A DNA stretch of 64,000 nt from Seminavis robusta (taxonomy: Eukaryota > Bacillariophyta > Bacillariophyceae > Naviculales > Naviculaceae). The position numbers and the translations under genes are program-made. Shown here in pieces: positions 1 to 10,693 of the stretch. The notes under the pieces were generated by a model. It was not told where the DNA came from. It did no database searches and saw only the letters and a program-made list of their open reading frames with translations. The DNA is taken from assembly GCA_903772945.1 (NCBI GenBank), contig CAICTM010000133.1, positions 1-64,000 on the forward strand, in the 5' to 3' direction. Every line of letters begins with the position of its first letter. Positions within the stretch are counted from its first letter, which is position 1.

Positions 1-1041
1 CAATTGTGTTCTATTTTTCTTTTTGGTTTGAAGCCGCAATCTTTGAGTATCCTGCAACGTTGCGCTCGTTGAGAACCCTCCGTTTGGCCTCTTTTTGGAT
101 TTGTTCCTCCACAAAAAGATACGCCTCCGTAAAGCCCGGTAGCATCTCCACTTACGAAAGTCAACTGCGAGAAAGTTGGTGTCTTTTCAAGGTCGGGGGC
201 AATTGCCTCCGGCTGGCGACTCAAAACCCTGCGAATCACTGATCTGCTGTCATCATCGTCACCCTCCTTGAGAAAGAAAGATCCTGATGGTGACAGATAT
301 GCTGCGGGAGTCAAGAGCACCACTTCAGGCATTACAATGATGCTCGGCGTTTGTCTTCTATTCCTTCGCATTGCTCTACCATAGTCTTCTGGAAGTTACA
401 GGCTATTAGTAGCTATTAATAGTAATGTCATCCAGTTTGCGGCATCAGAGTTGGGAGGGAGGAGCCTCAAACACGACGTTACAAGTCAAAGCTAAGGGTC
501 CAGAAGTTCTCGCACGGGTTTTCCCTCCAGTAATACTTACGGGTGATGGAAGACTCAGAGAACGTACACTATCAAAGTAGCCAGACCGCTAGATCCTAGA
601 ATAACGTTTACTGCGCCGCAGTCTAGCTCGCTCACTGCTACCTAGCTAGGTCGAGATCTTCTGAAGCTGGATGTTCGCTCAAGGGCCGACTTGGATGAAG
701 GATGAAACGTCCTTGGCAAGCAAGTGGCGTCGACTAAGATGAGGCAAGCTGCTTCGCTATGAGTTTCCACCTGTAGTGCTTTACTTCTCCATGTGTAAGC
801 AAGAAGTCTTCGTTCACACCCCTTGACAGTCTGTTGGTTTCCACTTTCATTATCGAATCCAGCTCTCAAGACATGGACGAGCATTTTTGTATGTTGTAGG
901 AACACTCATCGTGCAGGTGCGTGCAGCCTGTTGTTTGCTTGCGCCCTGAACCTTCCAGTTCCAACGATGCGGCGTGTGTGTGTGACTGCCAATAACTCTC
1001 TTGTCCTGCGCTGATCAAAATGAGCTGCATCATGGTGGTGA
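1..1041. other. No gene recognised
   Basis: Only short overlapping open frames without recognisable motifs lie here. The stretch just left of 1042 is the 3' flank of the Nudix gene. No repeat or RNA gene was seen. Confidence 0.5.
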
Positions 1042-2259
1042 TCACGATTGCTTTGTCTCTTTTGTTTCCTCCTCACTGATGACAGGCGAGGAATATATTG
1101 GAGCCGCCCTTCGACCCGGCACAATACTGGGAATGACCGTTCGTTCAATGGCATCCCCTCGATCGAGTAGATTGAGCACGTGCGATATCATGGGATGTCC
1201 CTGTTCTCCATGCACCATGTCCGCAAACTCGTCGTACGGCACCCATGCCGTGGCGGCAATCTCGGCTTCTTGTGGCACGGGTTCGGGAATGATCACAGTA
1301 CCATCCACATCTTCTTGTTCGATCGGATCCAATCGGCAAACGAAATAGATATCGGATCGTCCATTGGCTAGGCCGTGCGTATGTCGGAAACAAAGAACAT
1401 TCCGAAAAGTGGTTTGAATTCCCGTTTCTTCCAAGACTTCTCGCACGGCGGCTTGATCAATGTGTTCTCCCAAATGCGACAATCCACCGGGAATCTTCCA
1501 GGGAAGAAAATTTTTGCCCTGTTCTCGGACGCACAAAATTTCGTCGCGACTGTTGATTACAATGCCGCCCACCCCAATGTGATGCGTGGCGAATTCGGGC
1601 ACCAATGATGATTCCTGTCGTAGCCACAGATTCAATACGGCATGATCCCCTTGGGCATGATGGAATTGGAATCCCTGGTCGGCCATGTCGGTTATCAACG
1701 ACGACCTGGAGATGTGTATATTGACCCAGACACTGGATTTTTCCATTTGACGCAGTGTTTGTACGGTGGAATGGAGGCGGTTTGGAAACGTGGCGGGTTC
1801 AAACTCGTCTTGGTCGTCTGTGTGCTGGGGGATGGTAATCCGGACCGAATTGTGGGACCAGTCTTCAAAGGGCAACAGATATTGCCAGTCATCTTCATTG
1901 TTGTCATTGTCATTCATGCTTTCTGTGTCTTTTATATCACCACTGCTATTTGACATCCATCGCGGCGACATACTCCTCGTTGCAAAATGATTAGGTCGTC
2001 GAGTCCGACTACATGACCATATTGGTTCTACATGTACCGTCGCCAGAGACATGACTGACACAGGCGACAGTAAGGAAGCCAGGGCCGTCAGAGACAAGGT
2101 CCCTCTGCCTAAACAACTCGGATGTCGCCTTGTCATGACTAGTATTAACCTGCTGTCCACACCTTTTCTCAACAGCATCCTCATGTTCAGAATCTGATGA
2201 TTGTGGTGGAGTGTTGTTGTTGGTGGGAGGGTTTTGTTTTTACGTTGTTGTTTTGGCAT
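1042..2259 (-). CDS. Nudix hydrolase, NUDT6-like
   Basis: Single-exon protein of 405 aa from an ATG at 2259 to TGA at 1042. A complete Nudix box (Gx5Ex7REUxEExGU) runs from GLSHLGE to REVLEETGI, with all metal-binding glutamates present. It is preceded by HHIGVGGIVIN and FLPWKIPGG, the usual first strands of the fold. The ~100 residues before the Nudix domain (LRQMEKSSVWVNIHI, GFQFHHAQGDHAVLNLWL) resemble the N-terminal region of the NUDT6 / plant NUDT2 group, which is known in enzymes cleaving ADP-ribose, NADH or similar nucleoside diphosphates. The first ~90 residues are basic and Ser/Thr-rich and could be an organelle transit region, which is inference. The gene is divergent from the oxygenase at 2581. 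The exact substrate cannot be read from the sequence. Confidence 0.9.
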   Translation of the reverse strand: MPKQQRKNKTLPPTTTLHHNHQILNMRMLLRKGVDSRLILVMTRRHPSCLGRGTLSLTALASLLSPVSVMSLATVHVEPIWSCSRTRRPNHFATRSMSPRWMSNSSGDIKDTESMNDNDNNEDDWQYLLPFEDWSHNSVRITIPQHTDDQDEFEPATFPNRLHSTVQTLRQMEKSSVWVNIHISRSSLITDMADQGFQFHHAQGDHAVLNLWLRQESSLVPEFATHHIGVGGIVINSRDEILCVREQGKNFLPWKIPGGLSHLGEHIDQAAVREVLEETGIQTTFRNVLCFRHTHGLANGRSDIYFVCRLDPIEQEDVDGTVIIPEPVPQEAEIAATAWVPYDEFADMVHGEQGHPMISHVLNLLDRGDAIERTVIPSIVPGRRAAPIYSSPVISEEETKETKQS

Positions 2260-2580
2260 TCGGGGCGAGAGAGGCTGACGTCAGAAAAATGATGTAGACT
2301 ACCAGTACCGGTACCAGGTACTAGCTAGTACCTTTTACCGTTACTACCTTTACCGGTACCTTTACCGCTAGTAAGACGCACACTTTTCCTATTTTGACAA
2401 TCCGAATGTTGGACAAAAAAATCCGAAGGCGAACCTTCTCAAACCACCACCAACGACCAACGACATCTTGTGCGGGTTGACCAAGAAGGCCCACATTATT
2501 CCAATGCTCTCGGTCCTTCCAGCGAGGTAGCTAGCTATTCTGTACCGGTACCAATAATATAAGTAGATCCACCAACCACC
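2260..2580. promoter_or_regulatory. Divergent intergenic region with TACCGGTA palindromes
   Basis: These 321 bp separate two divergently transcribed genes and so should hold both promoters. Overlapping copies of TACCGGTA/GGTACC occur near 2297-2316 and 2353-2360 and again near 2542-2551, with CTAGCTAG runs nearby. The same palindromes recur in many intergenic stretches of this window. A regulatory role is inference. Confidence 0.4.
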
Positions 2581-3799
2581 ATGACAATCCTTCAGAGTGC
2601 AGAGAACCGACAAGCCAATGGAGAAGAAATCCAGACGGACCTCGTCTCCAAACGCCAAGACAACGACAACACATCCGAAAAACAAGCCGTGGATGGGGAA
2701 AACCAAGCCAGCAGCACCCAACAAACCAATGCTACCTCCTTTGTACGCTCGGGTGTAAAGGAAGAAATTGCCAAACAAGTAGTCCGAAAGAAACTTGCCA
2801 AACTGCGACATTTGATATTGGAAAAAGCCATTAGCCCGGAATACCTCGATTCGCTATTTCCTCCATTGCTACAACTCTTCCATCCCCAACCGGTCGTCTA
2901 CAATGGTGGCATTGCCAATGTCCGGAATTGGAAAATATCCTGCTATTTGGAAGTCATGGATGGAGGAGTCCCGACCACGGATCCCAATGTGGAATTGTTG
3001 GAATTATTCCATCCGCTGTTGGACCAGTGCGATGATCTATTCCTCTATTGGTTTCGACAAAAGAGATCCTGCAACACGGGGAGTGTCAAGGACAAAGAAA
3101 TCAAGTGTCGCCGATTAATGACATTTATCACACGGTATACACCCGCGCCTGGGGAGCAGGCGTTGTTAAAGGTGTGTACAATACAGTACGATATGACTGT
3201 ACTGTGGGGATTGTTGGTTTGTTCTGATTGATGGGAGTTTTAACCCACCCATTTTTGTTTTGCCCTCCTCTCAATTCATCATCAGCATGTCGATGGATCT
3301 GGCAAAGTCGACGGATCCGTCGTTGTGGCGCTGCCGATTGATAGATGGTCTGCTCCCGAAAGTGAAAACAGTTTTGTCGGTCATGGTGGCGTAAGTTGCT
3401 GCTAGTTTTGGTTGTATCACTCTGTATGTGCTATCCATGATTGTAATGCACTAATGCAATTCCAACTACCAAACTGTCTCATTATTTTTATAGGGGCTCA
3501 CTTTCTGGGATGGTCGCAATCGAGAGACTGGAAAACCCAATGAAATTCACTATGAAACGCGATCTGGAGATATCGCATTTATTGATAGGTGGGTTGACTG
3601 ACTATACCATTGGTAGCACTATGATAGTGCTACGGTACCAATGGCATGCTTGCTTGGCTGGGTCAATTCGTTCACCAAACCTCAATGCTTTTTGTTCCTT
3701 CGTGCATCTTTTTTTGTTGGCAGGGCTGTTTGGCATCAGGCAGATCCCATCACAAAAGGTACCCGATGGGCACTCGTCATCTTTTATAAAGTGTATTAG
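2581..3799 (+). CDS. 2OG-Fe(II) oxygenase (prolyl 4-hydroxylase-like fold), 4 exons
   Basis: Four exons give one uninterrupted 288-aa frame: 2581-3171, 3286-3390, 3494-3588 and 3724-3799. All introns are GT-AG. The first codon of exon 2 begins HVDGSG, supplying the HxD iron ligands. The last exon reads AVWHQADPITKGTRWALVIFY, which supplies the distal His ligand and the Arg that binds the 2-oxoglutarate carboxylate, in the spacing of the P4H/2OG superfamily. GDIAFIDR before it is the usual strand. The first ~60 residues are polar and charged with no signal peptide, so a soluble location is likely. The substrate is unknown. No single exon shows both iron-ligand motifs, so the family call depends on the splicing. 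The gene shares a divergent promoter region with the Nudix gene. Confidence 0.85.
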
Positions 3800-4352
3800 T
3801 TTTAGCTAGATTAGTAGCCCTCCTCGGGGCCTTTCCTGGGTGCCGAGTGGATCATCCAAGAGCGGAGATAGATCGTCACCTTACTTTGTTGGCGATTGGC
3901 AAGACCTGTAGAAAAATGCAGGACAAGTATAGAATAGGACGAGTACAGTAATAGTAGATGTTGTGTTGCAATTGTTTGATGGACGCATTAGACTGTCAGG
4001 GACCAAATCTGCATTGGAGTTCTCGTGGCAAGGTGCTACCAATGAGGCGCCTGCTAGCGGAACATGTACCTGGTACCGGTACCTGCGACGAGCCCCGATG
4101 GAGCTCCAAGCCTCGCATCGAAGGGCGCGTTTGTTGCGCTCAGAAGCGGTGAGACCTGATGGGAAGCTTTGTTTTGTTTTCAGCTTGGCTGGATTAATTA
4201 AACGACTCCCGCAAGCAAATTTTTGTTTTGGTCCATCGTTCAGAAGCATTGCTTTCGCTCCTGCACTCCAGTAGCTCCAAATTCAATTCATCTTGGGCTG
4301 CATCCTTGCCTCACTTCGTTCGTTGCATTCAATTGTTCCAGATCAAAAGAAG
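3800..4352. other. Intergenic, no gene recognised
   Basis: This lies between the oxygenase stop and the ATG of the next gene. Overlapping short frames on both strands have no family features. A GGTACCGGTACC palindrome lies at about 4071-4082. The last part is probably the 5' leader of the gene at 4353. Confidence 0.4.
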
Positions 4353-5552
4353 ATGCGAAAGATTTGTGGCGCCATCGTTCTTGCGGCCTTTTGGGCAATG
4401 GCGTGTGTGAAGTACGACGTGACCTTTGCACAATGGATTAGCGGAACATACTACATGGACACGGCCAAGAGTCAAACTGGAAGAAAGACTCACTTGGTTG
4501 ATTTTCAAACAAGGGCACAAATGCAAGCCTCGAACTCGACGGGCTTTCACCGACGAGACTGTCACACAGAATGCCAGTACATGTTTGCGGAAAGAATGGG
4601 TTATGCCACCATGGTCACCCACTCTATCGGAGACTGGGACACATGTCGATGCGGAAAGATCTTTTGCCAAGGGAACATCACAGAAAATCACAGCTCTGAA
4701 GAGGATGTACTATCAAGCTGTTCATGGTCACCGGCTGCTATCAATACTCTCGTGGAGTTGGTGCAACGGGAGGATATCTGCACACCTAGTCACGTCCAGG
4801 ACTTTTATCTCCCCGAAGAATGGGAAAAATATCAGTTCGGCGACTTTTTCAGAGAGCAAGCACAGTGGAGAGGAGACGATTGGCATACACAACATAGAAA
4901 GGAAGACAGCTTTATCGAGGCATACTACCAAAAAGCAATCAAGAGTGGTACACGCGGCAACAACTATGATCTTTTGCACCAAGTGGTCAAGGAGAAGCTC
5001 AGAAACATGACTAAGGCTGTCAATGGTCCCAACAAGGACGTGCTGCCGAAACCCCGTACAATGGTGGTACATTTGCGTATTGGGGATGTTGTAGACTTGG
5101 ACCCGCACACTGTCCAAGAACTACTCGAAACCCAGCGGTATTTCTACAGGTTCAACAAGGGGGGAATTTGTTGCGCCATGCCATGGCAACAACCAGATTG
5201 GGACCCGATCGAAGAAGACTTCAATGCGTATGTTCGGCCTCTTTCTTACTACAAAGAGGCGTTGCTGACAAATCAATCAACAAGCTTCGATCATGTAGTC
5301 TTGATGGGAGCTGTCCACAAAGGGCAGGTGGGGGTCCGTGCGTATTATGCCACCAAGAGTTGCATCTACACTACAACCATTCAACGATATATTCAGAAAG
5401 TATGGCCTCAAGCCGAAGTCACCTTGCGGCTGGCACAGCATCCGGATGAAGACTTGGTCTTTGCTTCCCACTCAAAGAAGCTTGTCACGTCCGGAGGTGG
5501 TTACTCAAAGATTATCAGCAGGCTTCAGGAAAAGGTCATGGAGGAAACGTGA
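4353..5552 (+). CDS. Secreted/Golgi putative glycosyltransferase (fucosyltransferase-like motifs)
   Basis: Single-exon protein of 399 aa. The first ATG of the frame is at 4353 and gives a hydrophobic leader (KICGAIVLAAFWAMACV), a signal peptide or signal anchor. The N-terminal part contains a Cys-rich segment (RRDCHTECQYMF, CRCGKIFC). In the C-terminal half, VVHLRIGDVVDLD resembles the HxRxGD nucleotide-sugar motif of fucosyltransferase-type GT folds. HPDEDLVFASHSKKLVTSGGGYS resembles the 'D..F/Y.S.ak..v...G.FS' sugar-donor region of the same superfamily. The family assignment is inference from these two motifs in the right order. A secreted diatom-specific protein of another function is possible. 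Confidence 0.6.
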   Translation: MRKICGAIVLAAFWAMACVKYDVTFAQWISGTYYMDTAKSQTGRKTHLVDFQTRAQMQASNSTGFHRRDCHTECQYMFAERMGYATMVTHSIGDWDTCRCGKIFCQGNITENHSSEEDVLSSCSWSPAAINTLVELVQREDICTPSHVQDFYLPEEWEKYQFGDFFREQAQWRGDDWHTQHRKEDSFIEAYYQKAIKSGTRGNNYDLLHQVVKEKLRNMTKAVNGPNKDVLPKPRTMVVHLRIGDVVDLDPHTVQELLETQRYFYRFNKGGICCAMPWQQPDWDPIEEDFNAYVRPLSYYKEALLTNQSTSFDHVVLMGAVHKGQVGVRAYYATKSCIYTTTIQRYIQKVWPQAEVTLRLAQHPDEDLVFASHSKKLVTSGGGYSKIISRLQEKVMEET

Positions 5553-5873
5553 GAGGTGAAATGAGCCGATTCTGTTTGGCTCCGTACCGTCTACTAGTAC
5601 ATCTTAGGCTAGAAAACAGCATGATCTAGAAACATGTTTTCAAAAAGTCAAAACTCGAAGACACTCTTGCAGCCTTTGATAATGGTGCTTCTTGAATCAC
5701 TGAATCAAATCGCAGCATCAAACCTTATCAAGCTTCCCTTTCCTTGGGTCAACTATTCCATAGCTACAGAACATGAACGATTGCTGCTCTAGCTAGAGCA
5801 GGTTCCATTTTATGGTTATTCGACCTGCGGAAAACTTGAGGGGTGAAAGCATGATAATTGTTGACGCGAAGAG
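5553..5873. other. Intergenic, nothing recognised
   Basis: These 321 bp form the 3' flank of the gene ending at 5552. No open frame or repeat worth naming was seen. Confidence 0.4.
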
Positions 5874-6757
5874 CTAACTAGGCAGCATAATCTCATGACT
5901 TCTGCTTCCGTTTCGCCTCGGCTTGGCGAGCCACGGCCAATCGTTGGGCCTCAGCAGCGTCATGCGCCCACAGGAGCTTCTGGACTGCCTCCTCAGTGGC
6001 CCGCTCTTGGGCTGCCTCAGCTGCCCGGAGGGCAGCCGTCTGCTGTCGCTCCGCACTGGCCGCCTCCTCGCTCTTTCTTGGGCAGCCAATAAGGCGATCT
6101 TCTTGGCCCTCTCCACCTCATCAAGTACAGCTTCGCGAGTGGGCGTGGTCTTGCGGGCGGGGGCCTTCTGCTCCGCCAATGGAGTATCGTAGGACCCGCC
6201 TGACTGGCTAGAGAAAGTTCCTGTGAGGCCGGGAGCTTCTTCTTCTCCAAAGGAGATTGACCCGCCGCGTCCCTTCAAGCCTCCACCGGAGAAGGCCCGC
6301 TTGGCATCGGGAGGCCCCATGCTTCTGGTGTCCACCTTGAGGCTGGGGGGCGCTCGGTGGGTTCTTCCAGAAGGGCTGCATCGTCGGCCGAACGTTCTTT
6401 GGCTCGCAGCGTGGCCATATCCTGCTCGGGGGAGAGAGCAGTTGAGTGGATCCTGTCAAAGTACTTGCTGCGTCGGATCACTCCTTCGAAGTAGTATCCT
6501 ATCTGGTTCGAACGGGTGGCCCCTTTGTGTCCTCCTCAGTTACAGTCGGTACCACGATCGCTGAAACAGATGTAGATAGTGCCTTTCATGAGGAAACGAG
6601 CCAGACACATGGGCTCGGTGCACACTACTCGCCCGGTGTGCAATACCTCCCCATCCTCCATGCCGGATCCCTGGGAAGCCCGGCTATGGGAGTCTACGCT
6701 GTGGTCATCAGCCTCCAAATCCATGTTTAAGCGTATCTGCGAGGCAGGGTCGAGCAA
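5874..6757 (-). pseudogene. Degraded coding relic of unknown family
   Basis: Several minus-strand open segments here have protein-like composition: acidic and Ser-rich around 6540-6750, and Ala/Glu/Arg-rich coiled-coil-like around 5890-6150. They do not form one frame and carry several breaks, so the stretch looks like a decayed gene or mobile-element part. No catalytic or capsid motif was recognised, so no family is assigned. Confidence 0.35.
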
Positions 6758-7209
6758 GTGAGGAATACGATGTCGGGCAGCGATACTTTTTCAGGTTGCG
6801 GTCGTCTAACACTAATTACCCCCAGTCAAAAAGGAAAATTGGTGTTGGGGGCGGCTGCAACTCTGGTTTAGACACCGCCCAGTCTACGGAGGAAGTCCGT
6901 CGATGGGAAACCCCGGAACCCGCCAACAGCCGGGTGGTGAGCAACCTGTCTGGGTTGCCCACTGTGCTAGCTGGCCGGGGACCCCTCCACCAAAGACAAA
7001 GACACCATCTACAACATCCCCATCACGGAAGGAACTGCTCGTGGCAAGGTGGTATGTGTACGACTGTAGAGCTTAGTTAGGATTAGGATAGAGATGAATG
7101 AGGACTCTCAATGATGACACGGCAAAAGATCCGTGCCACGATCTTGATTTTGGCTGAAATTTTTTTGGGGGATTAGGGGTAACCCAACAGATTGTCACGT
7201 GCAAAACAG
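6758..7209. other. Intergenic, nothing recognised
   Basis: This stretch lies between the degraded relic and the tRNA. A short plus-strand frame at 6796-7080 has no recognisable motif and is probably chance. Confidence 0.35.
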
Positions 7210-7282
7210 TAATCCATCCCAGGATTGAACTGGGGACCTTCTCGGTGTAAACGAGACGTCATAGCCACTAGACCAATAGATC
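7210..7282 (-). tRNA. tRNA-Val (anticodon UAC)
   Basis: The reverse complement folds as a complete 73-nt cloverleaf. The acceptor GATCTAT pairs with ATGGATT using two G-U wobbles, followed by discriminator A. The D arm reads GTCTAGTGGCTATGAC. The anticodon arm is TCTCG-TTTACAC-CGAGA, placing TAC at positions 34-36. The T arm is CCCAG-TTCAATC-CTGGG. The A box (TGGTCTAGTGG) and B box are intact. A TTTT run follows the 3' end by a few bases, as expected for Pol III termination. No intron is present and CCA is not encoded. The anticodon reads GUA valine codons. The weak acceptor stem leaves a small chance that this is a decaying copy. Confidence 0.85.
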
Positions 7283-7535
7283 ACTTCTAGTTACGGAATA
7301 AAAATAGATTTACAACCTTGGGATTTGTATTCTGAACAAAAATCGGCGAAGATGAGCTTGAAACTTGCAAAAAGGGAAAGCGACGCGACGGTGCGACGAT
7401 GGCCGCTCATGTCAGTAGCACCGAGCATTTATTTTTGTGAGACCGAATCGAGATGAGCGCCCCGAGAGATGTTGCCTTGTGAGGGATACTTCTATTATCT
7501 AGCTACCGGTAGTATCGGGTAGAGCCAAAGAAGAA

Positions 7536-9388
7536 ATGGAGGCGGGAACTGCTGTCGATGATAACGATGGCAGTGATTGCCATGTTGCTCACAAGACCAG
7601 TGAAGACGAGGAGAGAGCAAAATACGCCAATGGCATTGAATATGCTATGAGGGATCAACCTTCTTGGATTGCCGAGTTAGAGGATCCCTTCATGTTCATG
7701 GTGCCCACCATGTTTCCGTACTATGAACCAACAGGATACAGTGTGGCATTCCGCCGTCTCAGTGGAAGCACAATAGCTACTTCAATGGCATCTGAAAGTG
7801 TGAGCGCACAGGAGCTAATGGCTTACCGATTGCAGAAGATGCATATTCGGAAACTCTTGGGGCGGGTCCATGAGTGGCAGTTGCAGTGCAGGAGACCAAG
7901 CGTCTTCCAAAGGTGTCTTTTTGGCAACGGCGGACTGGTGGTACAGAAAGAATGACATGCAAGAAGAAGAACTCCAGCGTCGTGAAAATGAAACGAAAAT
8001 GCTTCAGGAACAACTTTCCGCTTCCTCTGGCGTGGACGCGGACTCTCTCAAGGCTCGCGATCTTCTGTATCAAAGAATGACAACTATTGCACTTGAAATG
8101 GAACAGCTTGATTGAGATTCTGCCGAGAAGGCTTTGACCGAACGCCTCTCGATTCTCCATCAACTTGTAAAGGGAAACAGTGAAACCTCATCAGCAACAC
8201 CAGGAGCACAGAGACTCGAATCGCTGGCAATGGTATATCAACTGCTTGGCGATTGCAAAAACGATACAGGAAACTTTGACGATGCAATTCACCACTACCC
8301 AAAAGCTTTCAGCCTTTGGGAAGATCTCTATGGCTCTATCCATCCCCGCTTGGCAGACTGCCTGTATAGTATGGGCCGGACAAAGTTCAATGCGGGATAT
8401 GAATCAAGGGCGCTGAAGTTCCTAGAACGAGCCAGAGTCATGCAAATGGCCACCCTGCAGGCGGAAAATATAAACAGGAAGGGAATGGGAGATGTCATGT
8501 TTCTGGTTGGATGTTCCCATTTGCAAACCATGACCTTGAGGATGCTCAGTCTCCACTCCAACAAGAGTCGCTGACAATCAGGAAACAACTGGAAATGGAT
8601 GATACCAACAATCAACTAGCACTGCAAAAAGATGCTGTGGATACTTTAGTTGCCTTGGGCGATTCGTACAGCTGGATGAGACAAGACGACAACTATGCGA
8701 CGGCCTTGAGACATTACAAAGAAGCCGTGGATATCCTAGAAGCTGAGCTGGATGATGACAATGACGATCACCTTGTCGACTCTCTGATGTCAATTGGAGA
8801 CTTGCATTGCAGCTGCGGCAACATTGATGAGGCAATGTCCTGCTATTTGAGAGGTATTGTAGCGTTCGTGTGTACGCATCTCATGTCTATTTCTTTGCGC
8901 TGATGCCGTTTGCTGCATTGTCCTTGTTCACAATAGTCACCGCTTTGAGTCCATCCTGCTGGAATGGTCATGTCCTCTTGCGAATAGCTATTCTGGACTT
9001 TGGTAATCTAGAATTCACCTCGGCTCTTGGTTGGTTCAAAGAGTTTGTGGAACTTCGACAAGAAAGAGGCTCAGTAGACGACTTGGACTACTTTATTGGA
9101 ATGCTTTCTCTTGGAGTATGCCATGCCTTGGAAGAGAATCAGACACAAGCACAACGCTGTTTCAACCAGGCGCTCCAAACGGCTCGGGAAAATCACTTAC
9201 TGGAGTTGAACCCTGAATATGAACCTGCAGTTCGTAAGTCCAGAGTCAAAGCCAAACATCAAACGAAGCAGAGAAAATTCTCGTTTGGAAAAGTTTTTGG
9301 GATGCTGAAACGAAGCAAGCACAAGGAAAAGCAGGGTACCGGTAGCGGTATGGGGGTCATAGAGGAATACGACAACAAACAGGAATAG
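7536..9388 (+). CDS. TPR-repeat protein with interrupted frame
   Basis: The coding stretch begins at ATG 7536. It contains several tetratricopeptide-like helices of the kinesin-light-chain/NPHP3 type: RLESLAMVYQLLGDCKNDTGNF, VDTLVALGDSYSWMRQDDNYATALRHYKEAVD, SLMSIGDLHCSCGNIDEAMSCYL and LGVCHALEENQTQAQRCFNQAL. The C terminus is Lys-rich. TPR proteins are protein-binding scaffolds; the partner here is unknown. The frame changes between about 7870 and 7955, a TGA lies at 8113-8115, and the frame changes again near 8530. An intron starting near 8854 (GTATTG) can explain the last change. Because the protein reads smoothly across the breaks, either recent pseudogenisation or sequence error is likely. 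No intron with good splice sites explains the first two breaks. Confidence 0.6.
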
Positions 9389-10249
9389 AAAGTTCTCTTT
9401 GAAGTCCATGTATTGTACTGTCCAGGCATACTGATGAGTCACCGGTTTGGGCTAAGTGGCATCTGTGTGCGTGTTTCCCCTTTATAACAGCTTGAGGAGC
9501 CTTGCATAGACGAAGATTGCTGCGAAGGGGCAGTTTCTCTGCCCGCGGTGACCGTTCTTCTACCTTGCTACAGCGGCTACTACCATGTTTTGGCTGCGGT
9601 ATTGGGTTTGGCTTCAACGGGTTTGGTTCAGATTGAATGATTCCATTGGACGCCCTTCTGCACCTCTGGGGCCCGCACCTCGGCGGCAACAATTCTGCAC
9701 CTCGGTGGCAACTGCATTCTAGCTAAGGTGCACACCTCGGGGGCAAAGATTCTGCACCTCCAGGGTGCGCATCATCTCGGTGGCAACTGCACCTCCAGGG
9801 TGCGCCCTCGGGGGCACAGATTCTGCAGCTCTGGGGCGCTCAATTCCTAACAAGTTTCCGTACCGAAGAGACCCAAGACAGTTGCCTCTTGTGCTCTCAA
9901 ATTTGGGGTAGCTGGGGTGGTTCCTTTCCTCTGGGCAGACATGCTGAGTTGCCGTTCGTGGGAGTTGCATATCTGGTTATATTTTGGTCTCTGGGGCAAC
10001 TTGCGGAGCCTTCCATAGCGTAGGTCCTTCTCAACTGGTTGCTTCTGCTGCGAGCATCAGCAGACAATCGCCTCTGAGGCCAGTTCCCTCAATCTTTTCT
10101 AGAGAGACAAACTAGGACTATGCATTCTGAAAGGATGCGGTTGCAGGTAAAGGTAAACTTTGTTTTGGTAAAGTACAATCTCTATAATGTTGTGGTGGAT
10201 GTTAGCTCTATGCAGCTCCATAAGTAAGTAGTAAATCAAATAACCCAGA
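9389..10249. other. Intergenic, with a degenerate GC-rich repeat
   Basis: No convincing gene was seen. The central part is the imperfect repeat listed separately at 9645-9842. The right part is the 3' flank of the minus-strand gene ending at 10250. Confidence 0.4.
9645..9842. repeat. Degenerate tandem repeat (TCTGCACCTC / CACCTCGG motifs)
   Basis: The motifs TTCTGCACCTC, CACCTCGGnGGCAA and CCAGGGTGCGC recur about every 25-35 bp with many differences. This is an old minisatellite-like array with no coding frame spanning it. Confidence 0.55.
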
Positions 10250-10693
10250 TCAAAGAGTCATGTCCAGTTGAGAAAAGACAACCTTGGAAAAGTCACCTGA
10301 TGTCATGGCTTGATTTCTTTGGCGTCGATGGCTCCTTTTGGGTGCTGCTGGACTTCTTGGTGCCGAGGGAGGGGATCTCCTGGTACTGCAGGTTCGGTCT
10401 GACAAGTTCATGCTCATGTTGAATTGGTCCATCAGTGATGACATGGAGCCACAGAGAGATCGTTCCGAAGAATCGTCCAAGTCGATAACCTTCATTGCTG
10501 GCAAATAGTTGTTGGCGTTCTCGTCTTCTTCTTCATCGCTGAATTGTAATTGATCTTGTGCAAATGACATTCTGCTGTTGTTCTGCATGGCTTCAAAGAC
10601 CAATTCTGTAATGGGAAAGCTGTTCCTTTGCGTGGGCTTGGAGGCAAGTTCTTGGAAAGCTGGGAAATCGTTGGTGGCGGTTGCAACACACAT
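10250..10693 (-). CDS. Small Ser/Asp-rich hypothetical protein
   Basis: This 147-aa protein reads from ATG at 10693. The frame stays open upstream to 11035, but that part has no better start and a composition unlike the rest. Visible features are an acidic run (SDEEEDENANN), a segment VIDLDDSSERSLCGSMSSLMDQFNMSMNLSD, a basic Pro/Ser stretch (RRSPPSAPRSPAAPKRSHRR) that could be a nuclear localisation or phosphorylation region, and the C terminus KVVFSQLDMTL. There is no signal peptide, membrane segment or recognised domain. A regulatory, intrinsically disordered protein is a guess from composition only. Whether it is expressed cannot be judged here. Confidence 0.5.
   Translation of the reverse strand: MCVATATNDFPAFQELASKPTQRNSFPITELVFEAMQNNSRMSFAQDQLQFSDEEEDENANNYLPAMKVIDLDDSSERSLCGSMSSLMDQFNMSMNLSDRTCSTRRSPPSAPRSPAAPKRSHRRQRNQAMTSGDFSKVVFSQLDMTL

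Noticed and set aside
5874-6757. Possible retroelement gag-like coiled-coil relic
   Set aside because: Composition alone is suggestive, but there is no protease, polymerase or capsid motif and no terminal repeat. It was listed only as a degraded relic of unknown family.
8113-8115. Selenocysteine reading of TGA in the TPR gene
   Set aside because: The context (EQLD-stop-DSAEK) is a helical linker without redox chemistry, and the gene has other frame breaks.
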